A DNA stretch of 64,000 nucleotides from Linanthus parryae (Eukaryota > Streptophyta > Magnoliopsida > Ericales > Polemoniaceae). Position 1 is the stretch's first letter. Each line of letters opens with the position of its first letter. A model generated the notes under the pieces. It saw nothing but the letters and a program-made list of their open reading frames with translations, ran no database searches and was not told the origin of the DNA. The position numbers were made by a program, and so were the translations under genes. The stretch spans positions 7,341,501 to 7,405,500 of the forward strand of contig JALGPY010000005.1 of NCBI GenBank assembly GCA_023055425.1, written 5' to 3'. Positions 52,456 through 63,309 of this stretch are shown here, piece after piece.

Positions 52456-54349
52456 AAGAACCGCTTAATTTTTGGTGGTAAGGTGAGCTTTGTTATATTT
52501 TTCCATGTTGTATGATTTCCCATGTGTGCTGGTTAAAATGATGAAGGTTCCGGAATCCCAGTCCTTCGTGGGAAATTGGGGTGCATAGATCAGCCCATTT
52601 TTTCAACCGAATGCCTTTGTTACTTCCGTTACTCCAAAGGAAGTTAATCATTTTGGATTTGAGTGCTTCGAGAAAGAAACACGGAGCACGGAAGACGAAG
52701 AGATAGTAAGTTGGAATAGCTGCCAAGCAGGCTTTGATGTGGATGCATCTTCCCTCAAACGAGAGTGAATTTTTCTTCCAGTTGTTGAGTTTTTGTTGGA
52801 ATCGCTGGAGAATCTCATTAAAGATGTCCCTTTTTGGAAGGGTGAAATCCATGGCAGCTCCAAGATATTTTTCTCCGGTTTGTCCACGATGTTGATGCTG
52901 AGAATAGTTTTATGACTTTCCTTATCTTTGTCAGTCATGTTGGGGCTTGTAAAGAGCTCAGATTTGTGAAAGTTGATTTCCTGGCCCGACCAAGTGGAGT
53001 ATTGTTGTAGGATCCATTTGATAGTTCAAACGTCGTTAAGGCTAAACTTCTAGAAAATGAAGCAGTCGTCAGTGAACAAGAGGTGAGACAGCGCAGGGGA
53101 AGCTTTGCCCACCTTTATCCCTTGACAGCTTTTAAGGGTTGCGGCATGAGTGAGCATAGGTGAGAATGCTTCAGTGATGATGAGGAAGAGATAAGGGGAA
53201 AGGGATCGTTTTGTCTGATCCCCTTAGAGGGGGAGAAGAAGTCCGAAATTTGACCGTTAATAATGACTGCTGATGATACTGTGGTGACACATTGCATGAC
53301 AATCCGAGTGAACTTGTTACCGAATCCCATTTCTCGCAACATCGAGAGCAGAAAAGTCCAGTTAACCTTATAAAAGGCTTTGCTCATGTAAATTTTGAGT
53401 GAAAAGAATTTGCTTTTCGTTGTCTTGTGTTGTCTAATGTATTCAAGAGTTTCATGGGCCATGAGGATTTTGTCAGTGATCAGTCGTCCTTCAATGAAGG
53501 CGTTTTTTCCTCCGAAATGAGATAGTTGATGACAGATTTGAGACAATTTGCTATCACCTTAGCAATGATCTTGTAAATGGTGTTGCATAGGCTGATAGGA
53601 TGGTAGTCGGAAGCTATTGACGAGCAAGGATTTTTTGGGATAAGGCGGATGTAAGTTTTGTTGATTTCGGAGAGTAGGTGGTCGGAATGAAAGGAAGTTT
53701 TGATTGCGCTGCAAACAATTGGGCCAACAGTGTCCCAAATGTTGTTGATAGTATTCAGCAATAATCCCATCAGGACCTGGGGCTTTGTTCGAGCCAAGCT
53801 GGAAGACGGCCTGATGGATTTCAGAATAGGAGAAATCTTCCTCTAGGGAAAGGGATTGCTCAAAGATAGGTGTCTTTGGATAGTGTGGGTTGGGTTAAGC
53901 TGGTGGAAGCCGTCAGGGTCGAGCCTCAGGTTCGGTGAAGTGAGGAGGGTACGAAAGTGGCTTTTGAGAAAATTGGTTATGAGGTGTTGGTCAGTGATGA
54001 AAACGCCATATTGGTTTTTGATGGCCAGAATTTGCTTTCTGTTTCTAGCGATGCTGGCTGCCAAATGGAAGAATCGCGTGTTCCGATCTCCCAAGTGCAA
54101 GCATATTTGCTTTGAGCGTTGTTTCCAGTAAGCCTCTTGAGAATGGAGGAGATCATCAAGGTTCGAGCGGAGGAGCTTCTCTTGAGCGAAAAGGTCGGCT
54201 GAAGGGCTGGCTGAGCAAGATTTGATCCGGAGCTAGACCTGATCCTTCCTACAAGGCTTTGAATATAGAGTTCGCTCCATTTGACCATGTGTTCATGAGA
54301 AGTGGCTGGCTATGCATCACTTGAAAGATCGACGAGCATGGCTGCTTGA
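51570..54349 (-). mobile_element. 5'-truncated LINE (LINE D) with 12-bp target duplication, minus strand
   Basis: TCATTTTCTTTT at 51558-51569 and 54350-54361 flanks a 2.8-kb insert; T runs at the left end are the poly-A tail. Minus-strand order is a linker (D-R-N-T-R-F-F-H at about 54085), RT, zf-RVT and RNase H. The endonuclease is absent, as expected from 5' truncation. Frames are broken in at least four places. Confidence 0.88.
52493..54100 (-). pseudogene. LINE D reverse transcriptase (RVT_1)
   Basis: Pieces in different frames: N-T-R-F-F-H-L (54090), I-R-L-I-P-K-N-P and S-D-Y-H-P-I-S-L-C-N (53600-53650), G-R-L-I-T-D-K-I-L-M-A-H-E (53440-53500), S-K-A-F-Y-K-V-N-W with the normally catalytic Asp region altered (K-I-Y-M-S), S-K-G-I-R-Q-N-D-P, an active-site variant L-L-F-T-D-D-C-F-I-F (53050-53080), then thumb F-E-G-R-C-I-H-I-K-A and G-L-G-F-R-N-L-H-H-F-N. 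Plant L1 clade by motif content. Confidence 0.85.
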
Positions 54350-54361
54350 TCATTTTCTTTT

Positions 54362-54956
54362 AAGTGTAGGTGAAAAATGACAAAAAATACCCTTGTACAT
54401 ATACTACCATCACTACCATTTTCTTACAACTCTTTTTCTCTCTAGCTTTTACTCACTATGTCCTCTCTCTGCAGTAGAGGGAAGAAATTGATGATGAGCT
54501 ACGTCTGGCTCTCATCCTTCTGAAAATGGCCTGATCTTTCAAAACATGTGGAGTAAAACGTGAATCTAAGAATATATCGAAGGAAGGATGGAGGAAGAAG
54601 AATAAGAAATGGCCGTACACGGCGAAAGAAGAAGAAGAAGTGACAGAACACACCGCCTTATTCCGCCACTTCAACCACAAGACATTCAGTTGTCACACTG
54701 ACTATCTATTGACCTTTTACATATATCTTTTGTTGGAGAATTTATTTACAAATTGTAAAAAAGCTTGATACCATTTTCTATCATGTCATTATATCAATAT
54801 GATTTTTTTATTGGATCTTGAAAGAATGTTAACAAATTGTATACTAGAGTACATTATATTTTCAGGCACAATCGGGTGGGGATTCGGCTGAGTCAAGGTT
54901 GTGCCTGTGACATGGAGCCCAAGCATAGCCCAAAATTCAATCGGGGTAGTTATTAA
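54362..54956. other. Intergenic with a coding-like patch
   Basis: At about 54577-54700 one plus-strand frame reads K-E-G-W-R-K-K-N-K-K-W-P-Y-T-A-K and on to H-F-N-H-K-T-F-S. It is followed by T-rich DNA and no extension was found. Not recognised; probably a fragment or chance. Confidence 0.25.
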
Positions 54957-56375
54957 TGTTGGAATAGATGCCCTAGTGGCAATCTGATATTTAGTATGAA
55001 CATTATTATTGGCTAGAATATTCATTTATTATATATTGTGATATTTAATATAATGAAGTCCTTAGATACAATGTGTTGTTTATCTTAAAATATCCCTAGT
55101 CCACTATATTGATTAATAGGACAATCAAATAAAGACTAGTATGTGGGTAGATTGATATGGAGATATCAAGTCTAACACACGGGTATGCATTAGGAGTAAT
55201 GGCGTACTGGATTGACCCACTACGAGAAGGATACATTAAATTATGTTAAGTCACAATCGCTTCTCGTAGTGCTAATATAATTGCAATCCTTAGACTTGAA
55301 GTCACTATATACTCCAGTTGTGAAATATTGTGCTTTGATGTTATCAAACGTTACACCGTAACTGGGTAATCATAAAGGTAGTTATCGGGCATGATAGGAA
55401 GCAAGCTTAGAGATCGTAGTGATGTAGAGAGAATTTGTCCCTCCCACATAATGGGAGTAAATATCCACGGCCACTCGAGGGATGAGGCTTATTGAATGTC
55501 TGGCCAGAATCAGATAAATCAATATGGAGATACTGATGTTATCTGCTTGCATAAGCATATTCTCATGATCGAGGAACTATGAATTGGATATACGAGTGTG
55601 ACTATTTATGTCTCGTGTCCACTCCGGATATGGAGACAAATGGAAAGTGCAATATGAAATATTGGGTTTGTCGGGATCACTGACTATTTCTATTAGTTGG
55701 GTGGCATGAATGTGTTGCTAGACACCGCTCCATGTTAGTAATGAGTTACTACCAATTAAGTAGGAACCTATGGGGTCACACGTCAAATAGAGTAGAACTA
55801 GATTTTGGATTAATTAATATGATTAATTAATAAGAAGGATCATTGTGCAACACCATGCAAACTTAGTAGGACTAATATGCAAGGAAGGGACTAATTCAAG
55901 TTCATGTAGAACTAGGAGGGACATTTATGTAGTTAACAAGGAGTTGTTGGACTATATAAAGGAGGCTCTAACTTCCTTCCCACTAATGTTATTAGACATA
56001 ACACAAGAGAGTGGGAGAGAGCAAAAGAGAGAGCAAGAACAAGCTAGAGGTGCCGCACCTAGCCCGTCCGCCCCTTCCCGTCGGCACAAGAGAGGGCCGA
56101 AACCCTCTCTTCTTCCCTTTGGTTGCTTGATTCCTTCTTCCCTCTTCCTCCGGTCCAAGCTAGCACTTGAGAAGGAAGAATCTAGATCTCACCCTCTAGA
56201 CGTGGATCAACCGTAGAGACGGGGACAATATTCTTCGCATGATCTATCAAACCAAAAGGTACACAATTACTATGTCCTTTATCATGTTATGATGTCTCTT
56301 CCTCTGATCCTTGGTGGGCTTTGAGTAGGATTAAATTTTGTTATTCCGCTGCGTTACCTACGCCAAAACCCAACA
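54957..56375 (+). mobile_element. Solo LTR of the copia-1 family
   Basis: 1419 bp, begins TGTTGGAATAGATGCCC and ends CCAAAACCCAACA, flanked by the perfect 5-bp duplication ATTAA (54952-54956 and 56376-56380). It matches the copia-1 LTR end to end with scattered substitutions and small indels, in the opposite orientation. Left by recombination between two LTRs of a former full element. The 123-codon frame at 55845-56216 is LTR sequence, not a gene. TATA box ACTATATAAAGG at about 55953. Confidence 0.95.
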
Positions 56376-56556
56376 ATTAAGGCCCAAGACCTAACTTTGG
56401 AAAAAACTAGGCTCAAGCCCTAACATTTTCGGGCTGGGCCATGCGGAGATTTCGGGTGCCAGTGTGTGTGAACTGCTTTGTTTTAAAAAGTGAGGACCAA
56501 AATGAGACTTGAAATAAGTTTATGGGGTATAACTAAAATGCAACGTTCTTCTTCCT

Positions 56557-57491
56557 TAAATTGCATTTACGGTACCCATATCTTTCTTTTTTTTTTGTGT
56601 GAATTTAGTACTCATAGTTTCAATTGCAGCATCTGCAATACTCATAGTTTGAAATTGTTGCAAATCAAGTACCCAACCCCAATGGACATCCATATATTTT
56701 AACAGATTCGCTAGAAAATACTATTAACTCATCCAAAGTTTTACATAAACTGCAATTTTCCCCTTTAAACGAAAATAAACGCAAAAGAAAAAAGAAGCAA
56801 TATACAAAAGAGAAGAAGAAAGTTGGATGAAGCAGAAGAAGCAGAAAATGAAGAAGAAACGAAACTGAAGCGGTGTCGACATCCTCCCCTCCCCCTCTTT
56901 CTCCTCGTTCTCCAACCAGATTCATCTGCTTTGTATCTATGACCTATATCTTTCTCCTTCCAAACTCTCTATGCTCTCTCTCTCTCTATATATCTCTCTC
57001 TAGATTATAGACCTTCCGTTTCTCAGTAGGAAACCCTACCTGACTTGATGTTTCACATGAAAACTCACAGAGATTCATAAACTGATACTTCGAAATTGAA
57101 ACCACACCCAACTCTAAAGACTCATACTTTGAAATTGGATGTGGGTTAGATTTTGATTAAGGATCTCTCTCTCTCTTGCAATCGATTTCTAGTGTTGAAT
57201 TATTTGTGTTTGATTCGGGTTGAGAAGAAGTAGAATGAGTGAGGGAGTGAGTGATATTTTTTTATGTTTACTTATTTTTTTAAGGATAAAAATTATAATT
57301 GTGCAAAACTTTTGCTGAGACGAAGAGTAAAATTGTACTTTCAAACGAATATGTCACAGTATATGGATGTCCGTTAGCGTCAGGTACTTGATTCGCAACA
57401 ATTTAATCTAGTTACTGTGAATGCTGTAATCGAAACTATGACTACTAAATCCACACGAGAAGAAAACTATGGGTACCGCAAATGCAATTTT
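56557..57491. mobile_element. Long-TIR foldback element (Mutator-like) upstream of the deoxyhypusine hydroxylase gene
   Basis: The left arm (about 56557-56780) begins AAATTGCATTTACGGTACCC; the right arm (about 57270-57491) is its inverse (ends GGGTACCGCAAATGCAATTT). Inverted similarity covers at least 145 bp clearly and about 220 bp loosely, including GGACATCCATATA and CAAATCAAGTACC blocks. Long arms and no coding content suggest a non-autonomous Mutator-type element, but a 9-bp target duplication was not found. A CT microsatellite (about 56975-57003) lies inside. Confidence 0.75.
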
Positions 57492-57683
57492 ACTTTCTGT
57501 TTTCAATGTCTGCTGCTAATGTAAGCTACCGTCCGACGACGCCGACGTCTGTGGCTTCCCTGCTATCAGAGAATTAGGGTTTAAACATTCGATACCAGAG
57601 AGTTAGGGTTTAAACAATCGATCCTAATTCTTGATATCCCAATCGAACTTTGATTCAGTTCATCATCTCCGACCATTTCCGAG

Positions 57684-58693
57684 ATGGGTTCGTGCGACAA
57701 TTCCTTCGCCGTATCTCCTGAAACAGAGAAGTTCCTCTGTAATCGTCTTCTGGACCAAACTCAGCCCATCTCCGAGCGATTCAGAGCCCTCTTCTCCCTC
57801 CGCAACCTCCGTGGCCCTAAACCCAGAAACGCCCTAATCGCAGGTCACCTCTCTCTCTCATATAAGACTGAAAGATTCAAACTTGACTATTTCTTGACTT
57901 ACAATGCAATCATTTACCTTTCTTGTTTTTATTTCAATTGCAGCAACTAGAGATTGCTCTAATTTTACCTTTCTTGTTTTGTTTCAATTGCAGCAACTAG
58001 AGATAGCTCTAATTTACTTGCCCATGAGGCTGCATTTGCTCTGGGTCAGATGCAAGACCCTGAAGCCATCCCTGCTCTAGAACTAGTCCTCAATGATCTT
58101 TCTTTGCATCCCATTGTGCGCCATGAGGTTGATTTGCTATTGGGTTTTGTTTGTTTTATGGTTTCATGTTGTTTTAGAGATGGGTTTTGTTTATTTATTG
58201 GTTTTGTTATGTGGATGCTAAGTTTAGGCTGCGGAAGCTCTCGGTGCTATTGGGTTAGAAACCAATGTTCCTCTGTTGAGGACTAGTTTGGAAGAAGATC
58301 CGGCGCAGGAGGTTCGAGAGACGTGCGAATTGGCTCTTAGTCGGATTGAGGAAATGAAGAGTCGGCAGTCAGGTGATGGGTCGTCTGTGGTGGAGTCATC
58401 GCCGTTTCTGTCTGTTGATCCTGCGGCCGCCACTTCTTGTTCTTCTGTTGAGCAATTAAGGTTGTGTTTGTGCATATTTGATAGATAACTAATAAGAAGT
58501 AATGGCTATCGAGGTTTAATGTTGTTTTTTGTTGTGAATTTGAATTGTGTTCAGGGAAGTACTTTTAGATGAAGAAAAGGGCATGTATGAGCGTTATGGA
58601 GCTCTTTTCGCCCTTAGAAACAATGGTGGAGAGGAAGCCATTAATTCGATAGTTGATTCTTTGGGCGCAAACAGTGCTCTACTGAGACACGAG
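57684..58693 (+). CDS. DOHH: Deoxyhypusine hydroxylase, four exons visible, 3' part missing
   Basis: Exons 57684-57843, 57994-58127, 58228-58460 and 58555-58693 join in frame (GT..AG introns) to 222 codons: M-G-S-C-D-N-S-F-A, then [26 protein letters not shown], and [12 protein letters not shown]. These are the HEAT-like repeats of DOHH, which hydroxylates deoxyhypusine on eIF5A using a di-iron centre held by four His-Glu pairs. Three pairs are present (L-A-H-E-A, V-R-H-E, L-R-H-E). The protein is normally about 300 residues; the last exon with the fourth pair is not in the following 5.3 kb. A gypsy relic starts 1.3 kb further on, so the gene is either disrupted or has a very long last intron. 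The duplicated acceptor of exon 2 is described separately. Confidence 0.9.
57913..58015 (+). repeat. Tandemly duplicated splice acceptor of DOHH exon 2
   Basis: A block running TTTACCTTTCTTG..TTTCAATTGCAG plus the first 20 exon bases occurs twice, 50 bp apart at the AG (cag ends at 57943 and 57993). Only the second acceptor keeps the frame with exon 1 and the conserved protein. Use of the first would add 50 nt and shift the frame. Confidence 0.9.
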
Positions 58694-59999
58694 GTTGGTT
58701 AAAACTTTATAATCATAGGATGTAGCATTTGCTTATTACTGTTCTGATTTGCCCACCTATCCCTCCTTCACTTGAAAGCATTATTGAATGGAGCGAATTA
58801 CCTATCAAAAAGAACTATTAAATGGAGCAAACTATTTGAGAAATGAAATTCGCAAATGTGATTTATGTTTCCTTCAACTTGTTTTTTGCATTGATCAGTT
58901 TGGTGGACAAGATGTCCCAGAATCAGACTAGCCTGTTTAAACTGCAATGCTTAAGGCTTATATTTTTCTGTCCATTGGTCATAGTTCTTCTTGAGGTTAT
59001 TGATATAATATTGTTCAGTATAGGTTTATCAGAAAAACTTTCATATGAAGAAAACGTTGCAGTGCAACACAGAAGAATGAATACTTGAAGTTTTGCACTT
59101 CTACAAAATTCATATTATGAAGAAGTGACACGAGGATGTAAAAGCTGAACATCTTTTCTGTTTGCACTTTCACAAAATTCATATCATTATTAAGTGACAC
59201 GAGGATGTAAAAGTTTATAATCTTTTTCTGTCTGTTTGGTTTATAAACAATTCACTTGATTTGGTTTTAGTTGGAGGCTGACCTCCCAAATAGGAAATAT
59301 TGCAACCAAGGAACTAGGTACCCACGTTCTAGGTAGTACAATTTATAAGGTGAAACTCGCAAGTTTTAGCAACCTGATGCTTGAGGGAATATGATGTATG
59401 AGTGAATAATACAACTGTATTTGGCTGGAGATGGCTTAGAGTATCACGAAAAGAGAGCGCATAGACTGAGGGCTAGCAGCATGAGGATAATTGGGGAGTT
59501 TGAAGAAAGTGGATCACCATCTAAAGACGTGGTGTTGGAATGGCGAGATCCAAAAAGCAATTATCACGAAAATAGAGTGCCATAGAGCCTTCTATATTTG
59601 TAAGAGATATAAATATAATACCGAAACTAAGAAAACCTCTAGGGAGGCCTAGTTAGTAGTTTAAGGAAAATGGGAAGAGAAATAAAGGATTTACCCATAA
59701 CTATAAGTTCCAGTCCGCATATGTTCACTTTGGCAACTTATCTCATATGTGGTTACGGAGGATCGTATTCACGACGAGTTACCGGTTTACGACATGTTAT
59801 TTGCGATTAAAATATGTTTGATTATAAAAATTGGACTAAAGATAGAACATAGTTACAGTAAGAAAATGTGGAATCTGAGTGTTTAGATTAGCTAGATCAA
59901 GTCAAAGTATTGAGCATGTAAATTTTGCCGGTCACATGAATGTAAGAGAGGAGCAATAACAGTCGATAGGAAAGAAGGCTGAAGAATGATAATTTTACA
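58694..59999. other. Intron-like or intergenic DNA after the last visible DOHH exon
   Basis: Starts with a consensus-like donor (GAG/GTTGGT). No further DOHH exon is recognisable. Contains a 69-bp tandem duplication (59092-59229; GACACGAGGATGTAAAAG occurs twice). From about 59260 the sequence may already belong to the gypsy relic's 5' part, but it has no readable domain. Confidence 0.5.
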
Positions 60000-60029
60000 C
60001 TCCTTTCAACTGCCTCGCCCCACCACAAA

Positions 60030-60270
60030 GCAGTTCAAGGTGAAGGTTAATGACCGGCGTACAATCTGGGGAGACAAGATGTGCAAAGATGTGTCATTAC
60101 GGTACAGGGAAGGGGTTTAACTTAGTTCAAGATTTTTACCTATTTGCTCTTGAAAGTCCAGAGGTAATCGTGAGAGTAGCTTGGCTTCAGTAGTTGGGGG
60201 ATATTTGTTTCAATTGGCATAATCTCTACATGTTTTGAAAAGGACGGCTGGAGGGTTACACTTGTGACCT
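60030..60270 (+). pseudogene. gypsy protease tail
   Basis: The reading contains N-D-R-R-T-I-W-G-D-K and F-Y-L-F-A-L-E-S-P-E-V-I-V-R-V-A-W-L-Q with L-G-D-I-C-F-N-W-H after a stop. This matches the end of the gypsy protease (usual L-x-x-x-D-V-V-L-G-x-Q-W-L block), here with the D and G lost. Confidence 0.6.
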
Positions 60271-60482
60271 AAACAAGTAGACTCTTTATCTCTTAGAGTA
60301 GCATCTCATTAATGTGTCAATAAACCGAGGTTCCTTCTCTAGTTCCACCGGAAGTCCATAACCTATTAACTGTACTTAGGGGAGATGTTTCAAGAACCAA
60401 TCAAACTTCCCCCTCCCAGGTCACAAGATCACGCAATTCCATTCTTGGAGCTAAACTACCCAATATCATACCGTATTGCTAT

Positions 60483-60974
60483 TTGTACTACCCGGAAAAT
60501 GAGATAGGCAAAATTGTGCAAGTGATGTCAAGTTTCTGTGCGGACTACCGAGCACTCAATAGTCAATACCTTACCCTACACAACAAATTTCCCATACTGG
60601 CTGTGGAAAATCTCGTTTATGAGTTGGGGGCTCTCCCATATTCCTGCAAACTTGACCTGACGTCCGGATACAACCAAATGAGAGTGCAGTCCCAAGACAT
60701 TCATACAGCTTCCACCCACACGATGGCCAGCTCGGCAAAACCTCAATGAGCTTTAAGGGTTTTGGGCTTAACGGGATATAACGCACAATGCGTTAAAGGA
60801 TATAGTAAACTGGCACCGTTACTTAAGAAGGATAGTTTCTTCTGGTCACTTGCAGCTCATTCAGCATTTGAGACTCTAAAAGCTGCTGTGACAATTGTTC
60901 CGGTGCTTCAGCTGCCTTTTGTCTTAGAAACCAATGCATCAGGGTCTGGTTTACGAGCTCTTTCGGTGTTGTAA
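60483..60974 (+). pseudogene. gypsy reverse transcriptase with internal deletion, and connection to RNase H
   Basis: C-A-D-Y-R-A-L-N-S and K-L-D-L-T-S-G-Y-N-Q-M-R-V belong to the RT fingers and palm. After a stop at about 60748 the text resumes in V-L-G-L-T-G-Y-N-A-Q-C-V-K-G-Y, which lies beyond the active site. The segment that should hold Y-x-D-D is absent. Then F-V-L-E-T-N-A-S-G-S-G-L opens the RNase H (usual D-A-S; here N-A-S, so its first catalytic Asp is changed). Confidence 0.85.
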
Positions 60975-60999
60975 AATTGACCCATAGCAATTTGAAGTC

Positions 61000-61300
61000 A
61001 AGCTCTTTTTCAAAAAGCTCAAGCCAAGTCTGTATAAAAGAGAGCTCATGGCGTTGGTGTTGGCAGTCCAGAAGTGGAGACATTATCTTCTGAGACATCA
61101 CTTAGTGATAAGCAGGATCAGAAAAAGTTTGAATTTCTTGCTCGAACAACTTGTTTTAGATGAAGCTCAATAAGATTTGGGTCATCAAATTGACTCTGGC
61201 TATAATTTTGCAATTCAGTACGAACCGGGCTCATATAACAAAGTTGCCGATGCCCTTTATTGCGTTGGCTTTCGTCTCAACTCCGTAGTTTGTCAGCAAC
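61000..61300 (+). pseudogene. gypsy RNase H
   Basis: Contains Y-K-R-E-L-M-A-L-V-L-A-V-Q-K-W-R-H-Y-L and, after a stop, Y-N-F-A-I-Q-Y-E-P-G-S-Y-N-K-V-A-D-A-L, the two conserved RNase H blocks. Confidence 0.8.
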
Positions 61301-61499
61301 AGTTTTTGATGGTTGGGCTGCTCTGGAGCAGGAGAGCCAACAAGATGCAAACCTGCTAGAGTTGACAGTCGCTTCCCTTGAACTCACTGGCTGCCCTGGG
61401 GTACAGGCATCATGGATGTTTGCTCTTCCAGGGTCGCTGGGTTATTCCTCACACTTCTTCTCGTATTCCATTGTTTGCTAACTGAATTTCACAACTTCC

Positions 61500-62460
61500 T
61501 CACAGGAGGCCACTTAGGTTATTTCAGATTTCAGAACCTATAATCATGTATCAAGTGTGCTACTGGGAGGGAATGAAAGAGGACATCTAAAACTTCGTGC
61601 GCAATTGTGACGTCTGCCGGCAGAACAAGTACTCAGCCTTAGTCCGGGTGGTTTACTGCAGCTGTTGCCAATCCTCAGCAGGTTTGGGCTAGCATCTCCA
61701 TGGACTTTGTTGGGGGGGGGGGGGGGTTACCCCTTGTTCCTGGCATAGACACGATGCTAATGGTTGTTGAGCGTCTAACCAAGTACAACTACTTCCTGCT
61801 GTTGGGTCATCCTTTTACAGCCAAGGACATTGCGTGGTTATTCATTCGGGAGATAGATGTCATGGGTTTCCCAGTACCATTGTGTCTGACCGTGATAAGA
61901 TTTTCCTTATTAGTTTTTGGCAAGAATTGTTCAAGCAAGCCGATACAAAACTTCTGATGAGTACTTCTTACCATCCTTAAACTGATGGTCAAACGGAGGT
62001 CATAAGTCGTTGCTTTGAAAGCTACCTCAGATGTTTTTCAAGCTCCAAACCTGCTCGGTGGACAAAGTGGATACCTTGGGCAGAGTTCTGGTATAATACT
62101 ATTCCATAGTTCAGTGTGCATGTCTCCTTTCAAGCTCTATATGGTCGTGATTCGCAGGTGCTTCTGCATTTGACAGATGATCATCCATCACTGGTTGAAG
62201 TTGTCAACAAGTTACTCACAATGCATGATGCAGTCCTGGATGAACTTAAGGGGTTTCTGGAGAAGGCACAAGTTGCTGTGAAGGCTAATGCAGACAAGAA
62301 ACGCCGCGATGTCGAGTTTCACCAGGAGATAAAAGTCTATTTGCGACTTCAGCCTTATCGGATGCAATCTTTAGCTCGCCAACCTAATGAAAAGCTGATC
62401 CCTCAAGTTTATGGTCCATGTTCCATCATTTTGAACGTGGAACAGTCGCTTAGAAGCTTT
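61500..62460 (+). pseudogene. gypsy integrase
   Basis: Zinc module H-L-G...N-C-D-V-C-R-Q-N-K at about 61500-61630; core S-M-D-F-V near 61700 interrupted by a 15-G run (61712-61726); I-V-S-D-R-D-K-I-F at about 61880; T-D-G-Q-T-E-V at about 61982; then Y-N-T-I-P, F-Q-A-L-Y-G-R and the C-terminal K-V-Y-L-R-L-Q-P-Y-R-M-Q-S-L-A block at 62330-62375. Several frames; dead. Confidence 0.85.
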
Positions 62461-62753
62461 ATCTCCACCCTACCACATCCATCCATCCAGTTTTTCATGT
62501 TTCACAACTTAACCGCCCCCGCTTCCTCCGTTGTATCACCTTCCATTCCCTCTACTTTGGACAAGATCTCATCCTCCATGTGCAACCTGAAGCTGCATTA
62601 CAGTGTAGTAGGCCCCTTAATGGCGATACAGAAGTCCTCATCAAGTGACAGGCCCTCCCAGATTCTGAAAATACTTGAGAATCCAGTAAAGTCATTGCAA
62701 ACCTTTTCCCCGATTTTCACCTTGAGGACAAGGCAGCTCTTTTGGAGGGGGAT

Positions 62754-63045
62754 TGATACAAACCCTTCAGGGACTAAAGTGTACTAAAGGAAAAAAGAGT
62801 TGAAGGACAACTGGGAGAAGGATGTTGTGGAGGCACTAGGTGAATGGGCTAGTCTCCTGTAATGGGCTTGGGGAGATATGTTAATAAGAGGTAGGAAGGT
62901 CAGGTTAGGTTTGGACTAGGTTTGGGAGGGCGGCTTGGCACACATAGATTTGTACTCTGCATCCTTTCCTTCTATTTCTCTTACAATTTCTGTGATTCTG
63001 TAAATTTTACCTGTTGAATTGAGTTCTTCGTGGTCTTCATTCATC
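62754..63045 (+). repeat. Probable gypsy 3' LTR (start seen, end uncertain)
   Basis: Starts TGATACAAACCC after the polypurine tract. Downstream text is promoter- and terminator-like (AGGTTAGGTTTGG, TTACAATTTCTGTGATTCTG). The end is not defined because no partner LTR is visible. Confidence 0.45.
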
Positions 63046-63053
63046 ACTAGGTT

Positions 63054-63260
63054 CAGGGGCGGATCTACACTTCGAGTTGTGGGGGGCTATAGCCCCCACT
63101 CAACTTGTGCGAAACTGCGATTTTGCCTGATATTTTTTCTATTAAATGCAGTTAGCCCCCACTGAAATTAAATAATAACCCCTATTACATGTAGTTTGTC
63201 AATAAGATTTTATGTTTTAAAAGTTTAGCCCACTGGAGAAAAATCCTGGACCCGCCCCTG
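63054..63260. mobile_element. hAT MITE (CAGGGGCGG ends)
   Basis: 207 bp with ends CAGGGGCGGATC and the inverse of CAGGGGCGGGTCC, flanked by ACTAGGTT (63046-63053) and ACTTGGTT (63261-63268), 7 of 8 matching. Internal TAGCCCCCACT motifs are inverted against each other. Confidence 0.85.
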
Positions 63261-63309
63261 ACTTGGTTGAAAGGTAAATTTTGTACACAGCTGTAAGACC
63301 CTCTTCGAT

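Larger units (their letters stand above)
60000..62900 (+). mobile_element. Decayed Ty3/gypsy retrotransposon, plus strand
   Basis: Domain order protease, RT, RNase H, integrase, with integrase last, defines gypsy. A polypurine tract (GGAGGGGGAT at 62744-62753) precedes TGATACAAACCC, the probable start of a 3' LTR at 62754. No matching 5' LTR was found upstream, so the element is truncated or its first LTR is unrecognisable. Multiple stops and frame changes; not functional. Confidence 0.85.

Noticed and set aside
55845..56216. 123-codon frame next to a promoter-like TATA box
   Set aside because: It is inside the solo LTR; the equivalent frame is not kept in the copia-1 LTRs.
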